Origin: Lates calcarifer
Lineage: Eukaryota > Chordata > Actinopteri > Centropomidae
Assembly: GCF_001640805.2 (NCBI RefSeq)
Contig: NC_066833.1
Span: 12,343,344 to 12,407,343, forward strand
DNA: 64,000 nt
Direction: 5' to 3'
Shown: piece after piece, positions 10,539 to 24,821 of the stretch
Layout of the letters: the number at the start of each line of letters is the position of its first letter
Position numbering within the stretch: position 1 is the stretch's first letter
Made by a program: the position numbers and the translations under genes
The notes under the pieces: model-generated
What the model was told of the DNA's origin: nothing
The model's database searches: none
The model's input: only the letters and a program-made list of their open reading frames with translations

Positions 10539-13500
10539 TACTGTATGTTTTTCCTCTCTACACACAACAACCTCCCATACGCCAGCTTTTTCCTTCCTCT
10601 CAGACACGTTATTTTCATGTCTTGTTTGGATAACATGTGGACAGTAAATCTTTTCACCTATTTTGCCAGGCTCTGTCCATGCTAACAAAACGCTTGATCT
10701 TCAGGTGCAGCGAAATGTTGTCTGATTTAGCACACCCAGCTGGAATTGCCACCACTTATTTTGTCATCCAAGTATGTCATTTTGGTTAAGAAGTGTCAGA
10801 GCAAATGCATTAAAGTGTAATGATCTTGCGTAAAGGAGGAGAATCACGCGCATGAGGAGTTGTGATATCATTTGGACATAGCATTTACAAAGCTGTTACT
10901 GGATATCTTTGTCTCTGCATCAGTATAATTGTAAAGAAAAAAGATAAAAAATACATCACATGGCTTTTGTGCTGCATGACAGAGATACTAGATTACAAAT
11001 CTCTGAAGTAGCATTGACGTAGAAAACCATGTTTTTTATCCAAAATGACAGTGAGGAAAGCCATGACGCACTGAGGTATTGAAACATTAAAGATGATATT
11101 GTGGATTACTTTCTCATTATGCATGTATAATGCAATGTTTAATTTATATTTAGAAAATACACTGTTGCCTCTGCCCATCCCTTTTTTTGCTTAGTTTCCG
11201 CCTTCTTTTTCAGTTAGCGCAGTGGCCTTTTGTCTGGCGTAAGATCTGTCAAACTGTATTTACCTACATTCCTAATGTCCCCTTCTCACGTGATCACCAA
11301 GTTACTGTTAGGCGTGTTTGTTTAAACAAGCGTGTAAATGTAGTCATGTTCCCCAATGCTGTTGTCAAGATTAATTCCATGTTTTCCTAATGCATGCTAA
11401 TGAGAAAGTTGTGTGCATTTGATTGTCAATAACGTGAAATACGGCCCTGCTCCCTAAATGCTGGCTCCGTTCAATAACCTATTAAAGCTGAATCACAGAT
11501 AACTTGGCGCGCATCAGGAAAGCAATCTGAAATTTGTGCTGACATTGATCCAGCAGGAAGGAGACCTATTGCTCCGATTAACACTGTTGCCCCAGGAGAG
11601 GAGTACCTCGGCCATTAATAGCCCACTGTCCTAGATTTTACTTAGACCACATAAAATGCTTTTATTTATGAGACACATAGGGTAAGCTTCATGGACGTAG
11701 TTGAATGGTACCAACTTTTTTTTTCTTGTTGATCATAGTGTATTTCTTTTCCAGGTATACTTTAGCCTCACCATTTTTAATCTGTTAATGTAACATAGGT
11801 CACAGAATGTTCTGTGCTGCAATGATTTCTTTGGATCACAGAGCAAAATCTAAACTGCACTTATAATAAAACAGCCATAGTCACAATGTCAGTTAGAAAT
11901 TGACCTCAAATGTAAAGCTAGCAATTGATGTTGTAAATGTAAAAGCAGTGTAAAACCTTATAGTAAAGTTCAGGCATTTTCTAGTCATTGTCATGTGTGT
12001 CTGCACATTGTGGCATGAAAATATTTCAGATAATAAGGTCATAACTTATTGTCTTTATTCCTCTCTTTTTGAAGATGCCTATCCTCAGATCTTTTTCATC
12101 TTTTTCCATCTGTGTCACCATGTGTGTGCTAAATGAATACCATTTTCTAACTCATCTGCCAATGAGTAAACCCCCATGAGAATATTTCTTGTTGTTGATT
12201 TCATAGCTACTTTTGAAGATCTTGAAGATGTGGCATTTGAGGTGCCCTTAACACCAGACTGAGCATTTGATGTCACAGGGTTTGTATTCCTAGTTACAGT
12301 TTCTTGCACTTTGGGTGTCATCTCAGAACTAGCTAATGGGTGTCCTGACACGTTTTAAACAGTGCACAAGAACATCTGTAAAATGCCACAGACCCTTTCT
12401 AAGTGTGCCAATTATTTGAATACCAGATGTCTGTGTGCTGCTGTAGTTTAATGCCAACTCATGGGAGGCTGCTATAATTAGACCCACTCAAAATGTGATT
12501 GTCTGATCTTACAACAAAATGAAAAGCATATAACATGCATCATGGCTGGAGAAGACAAATAGCTCATCCGTTAAACATCCCCCCCAGGAACTCAGAGAGA
12601 GAAAATGACAGATCTTTTCAAAATTGCGGTCTCATCCATTTAATTATAAACACTGTGATAAGGGCATCTCCTTAGAATAAATATGACCAGTAATGAGGTA
12701 TGGCATTGCTGTTTACGCGTGTCCTTGACATTCACTTTGAGAATAAGGAAAGGGGGTAATGGCATCCCTCTAAACAGATCTTGAAAGTCCACGGGAAGGG
12801 ATAAATGTCAGTGGGCTTCACTCACAAATCACTGTGTTTTTTCTTCTTCTCTGACCTTCACTATGTCTACTCTAAGAGAATTAGCATTATATTAATAAAT
12901 AATTGGTATGTATCATATGATGAAAGTGATCCCTAGAGACAGATTGAATATGTCTTCCATAAAAGCATGCCCTTAAACTGACAATTAATTAGTGTGTTTG
13001 GGTAATGATAAATAATTAATTAGAATGACATTGAGTAACTTCTCGGACAGTGTGACAACTGGATACATTAGTAAGCTTCTATATAAGCCAAATAAGCTTG
13101 AGACTGCAGCCCACATAAATCCATTGTGTGTTTGAATGTCAGTGTAATCTAATTGGTGTCATCATATCTCTCTTGGCAAGAGCTTCGCTTAAGGATACCA
13201 TTTGGCTGCTCCAGTGGAAGTGTACTGTGAACAGATCAATAGATGTAGTGGGCATGATTATGTTACGATTATACACTGGAGAGAGCCTTGTAAAGCCCGG
13301 AGAAAGGTGATTTGAAGAGAGGTGCCACACCTCTTGGCACGGTTCCTTCAGCTGAAAAAGCTCAGTGGGAAACGGAGCGGTCAGTGGGATTGGCTGCAGC
13401 CCCGCTTTAGGACCAGCTGGCTCAAGAACAAAATTAGAGCCTCCCCCCTTGTTTCCACCTGCCGTATGCTGCTCAAGTGTTCCAAATCAAGCCATTATTT

Positions 13501-15330
13501 GCTTCATTTCCTTGCTGTCTAACTCAGCTTGCAAGTAAGTCAGCTGCTGGCCCCTATAGCGTGACATCTCCCTGCTTAGAAAAACATCTAAAGCAAATCC
13601 AATGATAACAGGGAAGAGTCACACTTCCTCAACCAATACATTCCAAATAATTAGTATATGAGAATGAATTTTAGCCAGCATATCAATAAGAGCAAAGTGT
13701 CAATATGAATTTTACTCTTCCAATTTCCTCTTGGATATGACTACAACAAAGCCAGTTTTCATTCATATGCCTTTGAATAATTGAACTTAACCACTCTCAG
13801 AGTTCAGTTATGATGCGGAAAACAAATCAGAGCTGATCCTTGCAGAGCTTATGATGATACTCAGAAGAGGTCACCTTTAACCGTGCCTCTTTCTAATGCA
13901 GGTTATGCAAGACTATGGCCTGATCTCAACAGACATCGCCTGTGTACAGAGTAGGTGCCACTGAATAAATAAAACCCTCACCCTTCCAAACACCCGCGTA
14001 AGATGCCAGGATTAGCATCTCATTAGACAGTTCTTGCGCTTGTGGTTTGTGGACAAAGGAGTGAGAAATGGAGCAAAAGAGGGACTGTGTTAGGTCCTTT
14101 TCCTGTATGTGGAAGAGACTTAGATTTTTCCATTCCCTGGTGAGTTTCTTTTATAAATGCAGAGAGTGCAGCCTTATTTTCAAAAAGCTTTTCTGTGGAT
14201 ACCGCAAGCTTGTTATGAGGCATGATCACCTGCTCTGTTACACAAGCTGCATCATTACAGAATACTGTGGCAGAGACGTTAGTTGGAGGTACAAACAATT
14301 TCACAGAAGCAAAATTCACCCTTGTGATACTTTAAAGTGTTAGATAATTGCTAAAATCCTTGCACCCAGGAAGACAGTGTAATCTAGAGAATACTTGCAC
14401 TGAAAAACTTGGTGACAGTCTGCTTCTGAGATAAATTGGCCTCAGCAAAAGTGTCTCCTGCTGGTGGCCAGTCTGTGTTATCTGTGCCATGAACATGCAA
14501 TTTCCCCTTGATTGTGCTCCCCACAGATAAGTAAACACATTCAGCAGAGCAGTAAACTACAAAAGACAAGAGCCCAAAAGACAGTAGTAATAATCTGCCT
14601 GAGGAGACAAATCTAAACTCTAATTTAGAGACATTCTGAAGGTTTTAGATATTCAGATTGCCAGTCTGCAGTAAACATGTGATCCTCTGTGGAGTATCTA
14701 TTTATTAAGATAAAACCAAGATGTCAGTTTGTTCTTCCTGCATGGCTCCAGAATATGAAGCAAAAAACCTTTATATCCACACTGATTTCCTAGATGTCTC
14801 TGGAAGATCTACTATACCTGACCGATATGAATGAAATATGAAATGCCTGGATTGCCTGGACAGCCTGCACTTTCCCACACCACCACCTCAATTTAGCCAT
14901 TGAGCAGCATCAGATGGCTGGGTTAATGCTGCAGACTTGCATGGAACAAAGTTTAAAAAGAAGGTTAATGTTGGTATGGAAATGCCATTTTCAGGTGTGA
15001 TGTATGGTGCATTCAGCTAGAGCGCTGTTATTCCCATATGGACTGTGAAACATATATTTCTATATCTAAGGTGAAATGATATCTGTAGTGTATAGATGCC
15101 CTAAATGGAGGCTGCAGTCTGGATTTTGATTGAAATGGCAGCACTGTGTTTACCTCCGGCTGTTGATAGTCCCATAATCTCTTTCCAACTCTGAGGACTG
15201 TTCCTCGTTAGTGTGTGACACTATCATAAAAAATCTTCATGTCACTATGAGAAGTGCAGGAAATCATACTGTGAATTTTTCTGAAGTTAAAATACCTTGC
15301 TTGCGTTGTCATCATGACATGTAGGTAGTG
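10539..15330 (+). other. Intron 1, unannotated stretch
   Basis: No gene is recognised. Enhancer-like candidates at 11400-11660 and 12880-13110 are described as findings. Other short open frames (for example 12115-12351 and 14023-14343) have no recognisable motif and overlap on both strands, as expected by chance. Confidence 0.6.
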
Positions 15331-15339
15331 TCTGAAATT

Positions 15340-15381
15340 AACTTTTTAGTTCCTTGCCAAGGGCTGTAAACTAAAAAAGTT
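15340..15381 (+). repeat. Short hairpin inside a probable dispersed repeat
   Basis: AACTTTTTAGT (15340-15350) is followed by its near-exact inverted copy ACTAAAAAAGTT (15370-15381) around a 19-nt spacer. The following ACCCGCCAAG resembles text from non-autonomous repeats of fish (ACCCGCCAAA). Family not determined. Confidence 0.45.
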
Positions 15382-18300
15382 ACCCGCCAAGAATCCCACC
15401 CCTTATCAGCCCAAAATTTTTTTTTTTCCAGAGAAATATATAACCTACACCTAGTATCAGGTACTTTATGTGCATGAGTTTTAATACTCACACACATATT
15501 CATTTGTTTAGTCACTGATTTTGCTATAATCTTTTAATATTACAGACCTATTATGTATAATATGTGGAATAGGGAGATAACATTAACATTACTATCAAGA
15601 CAGTTGTAATTAATAGTTTACTGAACAGTTGGCTTTCAGTTGTTTTGAAAGGTCTCATGAGTTGATTTCACTGCAAGAAATATTCCTCTCTTCTTGCTGA
15701 AAGGTTAGAAAGGGTTTTGTCCAGGCACATAGTGAACAGTCTGTTAAAGGTTTTTGAAGCTGATACAAAAGGGCAAACATGGCACAGAAACACAAAAACA
15801 ACTAGCAGAAATGGACCATGTGCAACCATTATGTTTGACATTAGTTTCCTTTTAACATATTAATAGCAAAGAGAGAAATAAAAAGGCACAAGAGCAGAGT
15901 TTTTCCTGTTTAAAAATACAGCTAAAATGTGACCTGTTAAACTTTGGTTGGGTTTTTTTTTCTTCAGGGAAATAGATTTAAACATGCATTAGGTGAACAC
16001 CACACCACCCACTCTCCCCACAGTAAAGGAGGCACAAGCTTATTTGTTCGGTTCCTTTAGTCTAGAGCAACAACAAAATACATTACTGTGCTTGAGTCAT
16101 GTCCATTTTGGGGACACTGTGACGTATTAGGAACCAAGTGAGCTAAACATAAAGTCACCAGGACTGACAGGTACCTCATTCATTGGACAGTTTTGGTGAC
16201 TTGTCATCCTGCACCATCACTACCTGAAGGGGGAAATCAAAACAAGGTTTATTTTGGTGAGTGACAGCAGGTCTGTGCTCTGTGCTTTTTTTCTGTGGTC
16301 ATCACCACTGAGCTCACAAAGAAATGGCTGGTCATAGGTGTTATTAATGGAGGCCACAAATGGACTTGGAAGACTGCAGTTCACATCCTCCATCCTACCA
16401 ACAACCAAAACATAACCAACCATATGAACCATTTTTGTAATAATCATTTGTAAAAGGGCCAAAAAAAAATCTCATGAGGGTTGTTTTGGAAGGCAGTGAC
16501 TAATTGTGTCATTAAATTTGGAGGACCAAATCAAACTATCTGACCATACCATGTGTAAAACAGGATATTATTGTCATCCCAACCTCCTACTTGTTACTCT
16601 GGATTTAAACCAATATCATCAGAGGTGTAGAGGATGATGGAGTTCTTGTTGCTTGTGTACACAGCTAGCGTTAGTAAAGATCATTTTATCTGGGAAATCT
16701 ATTATTGTCATAATCTAAAAAGAAGAGAAAAGGGCATGATCATAGAATGAAAAAGTAGTGGGAAGCACTATTACCCTCTCCTGAGGCCAGTCATTTAATT
16801 TCTGTTTTAGATTCATAGGCACAGAGAAAAATTATCAAACAGAACAAAACTGAAACCAAAAAGCTGCAGTGGCTCGGTGACACTAGGCAGTGGAAAAACA
16901 GAAGTTTAAATGCTACAGCTTTGTGCAGACTGAATAATGGAAAGCTATCCGGAACCATTGTTTTTCTTTGATATAACTAGCGAAGAGTGTGTGGAGGCTG
17001 GTAGGGCAGTAAGTGAACAGAGGAATGCAAATATGAAATATTACTTTCTTTATTATCACATCCATCCATTACAGTCTCGTTCTCTTCTCTTTTTCTGTTT
17101 TTTTTAAACAATGAGCTGTATTAAACAGAGTTGTGTTTCTGATAAAAGAGCAGAAACGGAAACAACAGAAAAGATGTTTAAATGTGTTATATAAAAAAAC
17201 TGCATAAATTTGATAATATAATGTAATGAAATTGTTAGAAATAACATTGGATGTCAATCTTTTTTTCTTTTTTTTTAAATTGTGCGTACTAACAAATTTT
17301 GCCCTTATTCGTTATTAGGTGGGAATTGTACTTTGAATAAATTCCTTTTTCCCTTTTTTTTCAACCACATAATGTCACAAAATCCCCTGTTCATCAGCTC
17401 AATCATGAGAATGCTGTAAATGTAGGTACTTGATTTGCTGCTGCTGATGTAAAACATGAGTCAAACAGTGTGTGAAATATTGATAAGTGTGTCTGGGAAC
17501 TACTACTCGAACAGTCTCCCCATGCTGGAAAGCTAAGATCATTTGATCACCCACCTCAGAGACATCCACAGCATCCCTGTATTTTATTTTATATTTCATC
17601 CAGCCGATCATCTATCTCAGCCTGGCACATGGAGCCTGGATTTGCCCCCTGTATTCAGTCTTCCAGATTACAACAGGTTCAGCAGCCTGTCCACCGCCCA
17701 CCATTCAGCTGAAGCCTTATGTGGGGCCTGTGGGACGTGGCTCAGCGCCGATGATTCTGAGATGTTGCTGGAGGTTTAATCCCCATACTGTGAGAAATGA
17801 GGTTCTCTTGCTCTCTCTCTCTTGCTCCTGCAACTTTGATCAAGCCCTAATGTGATTAGGCAGTGACCCTGACATGACTGGCCCAAGAACTTGTAAAAGA
17901 AGCGGGGGGGGTGTCAGATCTGACCAGTAAACCAGCAGAAGAAAGGAATTATTCTGAAGGTGTCTTTCCTCTGTTGCTGTCGTGCCTTGTGGGTAATAAA
18001 GGTTTCATGTATTCGTTTTACCCCAGCAAAAATTGCGATCTATAATGACCTGACATTTCTTTTTTAAAACTAGCCAAGAGGTTCATGATTTGAATGTTAA
18101 CCAAGGCTGTACTTGACATAAGGTGCAGTCTACTGGGAGGAAGCTTCTTTTGAATTCTGCAGGATCTGGACTCCTCACAGTTAAATCTTCATGGTATATT
18201 AATGTAAATATTCCACTGCCTGTATTACAGAGCAAAATGGTTGTGTACACATTCTGTCATTGCAGTATGTTTGTGTAAGTATTTCAGTTAGTCACATGAG

Positions 18301-20654
18301 ACAGGGCCCCCACTATACCCCTCACAGACACCTCTTGTTCAGAATCATGCACTGAGCCTGTTTACTGTAGTCATGCACTGGACTGCTCCCATATGTGCTG
18401 CACATTATTCTTGCCATCAACTCGCTGGTGATGTGTGGGGTGAAATGCGGTGCCTTAACTTCGGGGGCCAAATGTGTCAAGTCTCGATATATTAACTTTA
18501 CTCTAATAGACTTTATCAGCCATAGTGCAGAAAGTCATGGAGATTAGAGTGAGAGGGAGTGGATGTTTGATTATTTTTGCTTTCTGTTCAGTTCCCTGCA
18601 CCATGCAAGCAGTTGCATGAGGATACTTAAAATTCCTTTCAGAATCTGTTGAATGTGGCTTTATACTTCATTTTCAGGTACCTGCATTTCAACTGCTGGT
18701 GCAGAGGCTGGCCACAGCCCTGTAATCCTCACTTATAATGAGTTCACAGTGATTTAAGGCTATGTTTTCTCTGTATAGCGGCCCCAGGATTTCCCAGATA
18801 GTGTATGATGATTCCAAAGAATATGTAAATGAACATGTTCAAGTACAAAATTGCATGCCAGAAAAATTTGAGAAATATATTTTATATTTACACCATGTTT
18901 TTAATAAGTATTTCAGTCAGATACTAGCTTGAAGATCCTCCTACGTATTGTGTATTCCTTGCTTGCTTTGGCAACCCAAAAGGGACAATGTCAAAGAAGA
19001 GACAGAATGTGAAAGATGTCCTGTACAATTGGCAGTGAGATGGAAAAAGATGCTGCACCACAAGGGATCCTTTGCCATTAGTCTAGAATGAGGGAGCTGG
19101 TGTAGAATGGAAATTGGCTGATTTACAGACATGATGGTGCTTTGGATCAAGAAAAATGTGTCCAATCACTTACATTGTTGATTTCATTCAATATTTTGAC
19201 CAAGCACCAAGAAAGTAAGCAGATGCGTGACATTGTTTGGCAGACATATAGATTGTGAATGTAGTTTGAACAAAGTCACATCATTTACCAACAACACAAA
19301 ATCATTCTAAGATTTTTTTATGACGTTTAAGTCAGTCAGCACAGTGTGACTCAACATTGATTCAATTTAAATCTGGCCATGAAGTATCTATGACTTATGT
19401 ACTGACTAACAGCTATCTTGTACAACCACTGAATCCTTCCCATCCACTGAGTCATAGCAGCCTTAAATTGTCACAGATCACATTTTTAAAATAGGGATGA
19501 GAAGCTTCCTAATTAGTGAAAAGCAGTAGTTTAAGAGAAATAAATCATTCATTTGAACTGATAATCTACTCTGCAATTTATTTTTTGCTAGGGGTATAAA
19601 ATCCATGTAAAATCAACGTTTTGTTATCGGTTTTCTTCAAAAGTGTAGAAAAGAAGCTTACAAGCCTCAGTTAGTGGACACAGAGTAGGAGTGAGGCTAA
19701 GAAGGATATCCAGATTTTTCATTTTCATGGTGAATGAACAAAACATCTGAACACTTGTCTCCTTTGCAGATTATTTATATTTAGTGCAAAAAAGATATGT
19801 GTGCTTCTTTCATTACTGTTTTTTGCATCCAGCAACTTGCTGTTTTGTAGTAGTGTGTGATTTGGGTAAGTCATTTTTGTGAATAAAAGAGACTATCCTG
19901 TTAAAAAAAAAAAAAAACGAGGTTAAAGGTCCGCTGTGACAGCAGTATATTACGACCTATAGTTACATTTTGTTGTGTCTTAGTTCTGTAAATTATACTT
20001 TTTTTTTTTACTCAACAAGTGATACACTCCTATGGTTGTACTGAGGTAGAGTGAGCACTATTTAAGTTGGTTGATTGACATAAACAGGTTTGAACTAGTG
20101 CTTGGTTGACGCACAGTCTGCATTCAACAATTTTAACAACTAAGAGGTGACATTTTCTCATAGGGTTTTAGATTAAAGAAAAGAATAGCACAACATTGTA
20201 AGGTCCAGAGTACAAATTATCCTCAAAAAATAAAAAATAAAAATAAAAATTTCATTCATTTTGATAAAAGTTTGGAAATGATCTTTTTGCTCCATTAGCT
20301 CCTACCATGCTGCAATGGAGTGTTCGATAGGCACTGGCAGCCCAAAGACACTCCCTGCCTCACTGCATTTGGAGTCCCTTCACTTTCAACAGTGTCATTC
20401 GAAGCAGTGTAGAGCTAGACAGGAACATAAACTAACACAGATGCCTGCGTGGTGGCCTTGATAGATCCGGCAATAAATATACTATTTGAGTGAGGTTCAT
20501 TTATTTGCCTCACCTATCTTATGAATATATTTTTCTGGTCTGTCAATGTAAGGTCTGTGGATTGAGTCAATTATAATGAATATCACGAGTTCAATCGAAG
20601 TATCCCTGTTGCTAAGAGCTCATTGTGCTGTAGTGTTTTTTGTTTTGTTGTTGG

Positions 20655-20672
20655 TTTTTTTTTTTTTTTTTT
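20655..20672 (+). repeat. Poly-T, 18 nt
   Basis: Uninterrupted T run preceded by T/G-rich sequence. Confidence 0.95.
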
Positions 20673-23600
20673 GCAGTGCACCTCCCAGACTCCACTTGTC
20701 AACTGTTTACTATGTGCAGATGCTATTTATATAGCATTTTCTGTATTGCTCCTTGAAGGAAACGGCTGTACCACCATTCAGTAAACAGAGAGGCTAATGG
20801 CACATTTCAAACCTTCACAACCTGAGACACATCTGGCAGGCATTGACATCTGGTGATGGAAACATTTTGAACATTAATTTTCCTTAGTGGGTTTATTCTA
20901 TAAAATAGGTGGTAAAAATGACAGTTAATGAATGGAGACAGGACTTTTACTTAGTTTTTTGGTTATTTGTCTGAATCAAATTGAAGTCAGTGATGTAGTA
21001 ATAAAAATGTATGTAATGTAAAACATAGAAAAATGACTGGTAGACTGTTAATGTTGTGTTAATGACGTGTGATCATAACAGAAAGGGTGACTTTCTGGTT
21101 ATTTGCATGGATGAAGAGATCCTCAGGTTGTGTGTGACTTATTATTATTATTTTCAGTCAAAGATGGAAAAGAAGCAAAAAGGGCAGTTATTTTTAAGAG
21201 ATGGTAGCAGATTATTGTATTAAGTAATACCATCACTGTCCTTATGTTAATTGAGTTGAGTGCTGGTCCGGTGCTTCCATTAAGGAAAGGAGAATTTCAG
21301 CAATCAGGTGTAAGGGTTTCTGCGGAGCATGAGATGTAGATGTGTGTCACAGCCACTGCTGACTGTGTTGATAAGCAGACCAAATCAATGAGTTAAACTA
21401 CAATAATTAACTTCCCGTAGTTTTCCAAAAACCTTATCCCTTTCACCTCACTCACATTGCAACTTACAGTTTTAAGAACCCTTGTATTATAGTATTCCCA
21501 CATTTAAAACAAGTAGAAGAATTTAAAAGAGAGTTAAAATGCATTAGATTGACTAAATAAACACTGTGGCATATTGGTTGTTGATCACATTGGATCTTAA
21601 TCTTTGTACACATGGTGTCTGTCATCTCCTCACCCTGCATGCACTTCTATCTCAACCCTTTTACTATTTCCCTGCAACGTTTTTACTTCTCACGTTGGAG
21701 CTAGCTCTCTCCACCCAGAATAGAAAACAAGTAGTTTACATCCCACACGGAGTGGGCCAGACATCCTATCTTCTCTTGTGTTGGCCTTTTGTTACACTTG
21801 TTCTTCAACATCACAAACACACACATACCTGCCATCCTCTTAGCTGCATTGTGGACTAGTATATCAACAGAGACCTCGAAGTAGATCTAAGGCAGTGTCC
21901 TCCCCAGGGGAAGTCAATCAAAGCCTCCCAGCGGTGAGCCATTTCTCCAGCTAGCTGATCATTTTCCCTCTAATATCCCCAGTCCTGGCAGCTCAGAGGC
22001 TGATCAATGTTGTTGAAAACAGAAAACTGTCCATTCTGTCTTGCAGCGGTGGGGGAAGTGAAAAACACACTGAATTGATGACTTTGTAAATGGAAGCTGG
22101 GGTAGACTTTGTGACTCCCATGGTTCCGCCCCCCCCCCAAAAACACATTCCCCGTCGTCCTCATCACAAACAAATTAGCAATTCAGAGCGTGGCCCTGGG
22201 GTTGCCGAGTGTTTATGTGGATGCCCAGTGTGATGAAGGCTCACGTTTGTTTCCTGTCACTGACCTGTCACTCACTTGGCCATTACAGCTCAAGGCAATG
22301 CTGATCTTAACCTCAAATAGTTGGAAAGACGGTAGCTGTGACTAAAAAGGGGAGGGCAGAAAGAAAGAAAACACAAGAGAGGAGAAATGTTTACCAACCT
22401 CTTACTCTCCCCCTAATCATCCACACACACACACACAAAACATTTTACCATCAAAGCTTTCAGGGAGAAATGCCCTTCACAAAAGTGGAGAGCTGGCACA
22501 CTCTGTCTCACAGTAGATTACATGGTGAGGGATGGGCTCCCTGTTCTTAAACATTATTATATGGGATCAATATCCTTAATTAGCACTTCTAAAGCAGCCT
22601 AAAGTATTTGTCAGATTTTCAGATTATATTTTCCAATGAGTGGATCAATAAGATGTTTGAAGTGTCATCTTACTTGTGCTACAGTAGCTGGGTAACATTG
22701 GCTGGAAGGTGCACCATAGTCTTTTAAAAAAGGCAACTCAGAATAATTTCACATTGATTTTGAGGTGCAGGATGTGGCTCATACTTAACACTGTGTAATG
22801 CAGATTAGCAGCAAAGCACATTACATTTAAACTGCATTAATGCATCACACTGATCCAGAATACCAGCAGCAGGTGTTAAATGAGATTCAGTGCTAGGAAG
22901 GCTAGCGGGTTAATGAATGTGGAAACAACTCCTCGTGTTACGGGGGTGGGGGGGTTACATAAAGAGGGGTTTAAACTTGTATGACAGTCAAATATTCTGT
23001 CTTGATTTTTTTTATTTGTTTAATACTATAAATGGTAGCAGTACCCTATGGAGAGTTTTTGTTTACATCCTTGTTTGCTCGCTAGCAGTCTTTGTCTTAC
23101 TTGCTGGTATGGGTGCTTTGCAGCATTTCCTAGCATGTTATTGCCACCACCTGTCAACCACCCAGGTGTTCCTTGTGCAAGTGCATGAGACGCAAACAAG
23201 ATAATGCTCCATAGTATATAACATTGGCAGTCATTATGAATGCTCTAATACCCAATATTTACTCTCCTTTTAGCCCCGTTTTCCTCTCTACCAGCTCCTG
23301 AGAGAAATATCTGGCTCTTGGTGCTGAACAGTTAATGTCAGTGAAAACATCTGCCTGCTGCATCTGAAAAGACACACTGAAAGGCTCTAAAACACTTCAT
23401 AGAGCTGAAGAGAACTGCAGTCAAATGATAACTCTCTATGGGTTTGTCACTGTGAGCAATACCTTTTCATACACATGTATTTATTTGATTTCTTTTTCTG
23501 AATGTTCAATTATTGATTAGAGTAGCTTTATGAAACAGTCTGGGCTGACAAGATATAAGCTTTGCTGGACTGGTTGCTTTGCAGTTCTCCACACGTCTTG

Positions 23601-24802
23601 TGTCATTTACTTTTACAGCTGCTGTCAGGGTTAGATGTTGTTGTTGTTAGCTGTTATTATCACCAGATCTTTAGGAAAGTGTCTAAGTTACATCCTACAC
23701 TTTGATGTTCAGAGATTTTTAACTTATTCTTACATACTGTAATGACGGGCACTAATGCTTTTGCTTGGATTTTTTGGCAGAGGTTGTCTGATAAATGAGA
23801 TTTTTTCTTATCATCCATACCAACTAGTGACTTTAAGATTGTGCTCATTTTAACATGCATTTGTATATGAATGGCATTCAGCCAACACATTTTTATTCAC
23901 CAGTTCCATATAAGATGACAGCTCATTGCAGCTGCACAGTCTTATTAAATTCAATAGCGGTCATGTCAACTCCGGTTTTATATATGTGGTGTTTGTCCAT
24001 TGCTGACCCCTAATTATTTAAATGTAGCATTAATCCTCAGAATCCAGAGGATTGTGAAGCTGAATTAGGGTCAGCTAGAGGTTAATGATGGTCAGAATTG
24101 CCTGGGTGGTTCTCAATGCTGCCTTTTCAAAAACCTGCTTTTAATATGGTTGCTGTGTGATTATAGGTTGTAGACACACTTTTGCCCATCTTCTGGATGT
24201 CCTGTTGTGTTCATGTCTGTGGATATGGGACTAGTTTTTGATATTTATTGAAATCTTGGTCATATATTTAGGCCTACTGTCAAATGGTTCATTTATTTGA
24301 CTTTTTTGTGTTTATGTAGTATTATCAACCCATCACACAGAGCTGTTTAACAGCACAGATCCCAGTGGGTTAAGTGTCAAGGTTTGACAGCTTTTGATTT
24401 CTGTCAAAAGACTGTGAGCGCCTGGTCTTTCACTGTGCCATAGCCTAATCAATAAGAACTTGGGTGGCCACTTACATGTTCTGCATGAAAGCATTCATTC
24501 TGGTACAGTTCCTTGCAAACAAAGCACGGAGGAAATTGAGTGAAATGAATAGTGAAAAAACAATGGAGCTACTGTAGGTGAAAAAGTGATAAGAATACTA
24601 ATTCAGTACTTCTTGAAAGCTTTTGATGTGATTTTGACGTGAGTTTTTCTTCAGGCTAAACAACAATCTTTGCACATCAATAATTCCAGGTGTTACTGAC
24701 AGGTAAGAAGGTATGTCGAGTGCTCCTTATACAGTATTATTCTAAATAATCGGAGCAGGTACATTCCTATAGTCTGTTGTAGGGGAAAGTAGCTGGTTGC
24801 CT

Positions 24803-24821
24803 CTTCTTCTTCTTCTTCAGC
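24803..24821 (+). repeat. (TTC)6 microsatellite
   Basis: Six TTC units ending in AGCACAG. It also resembles a polypyrimidine-acceptor junction, but no coding follows. Confidence 0.85.
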
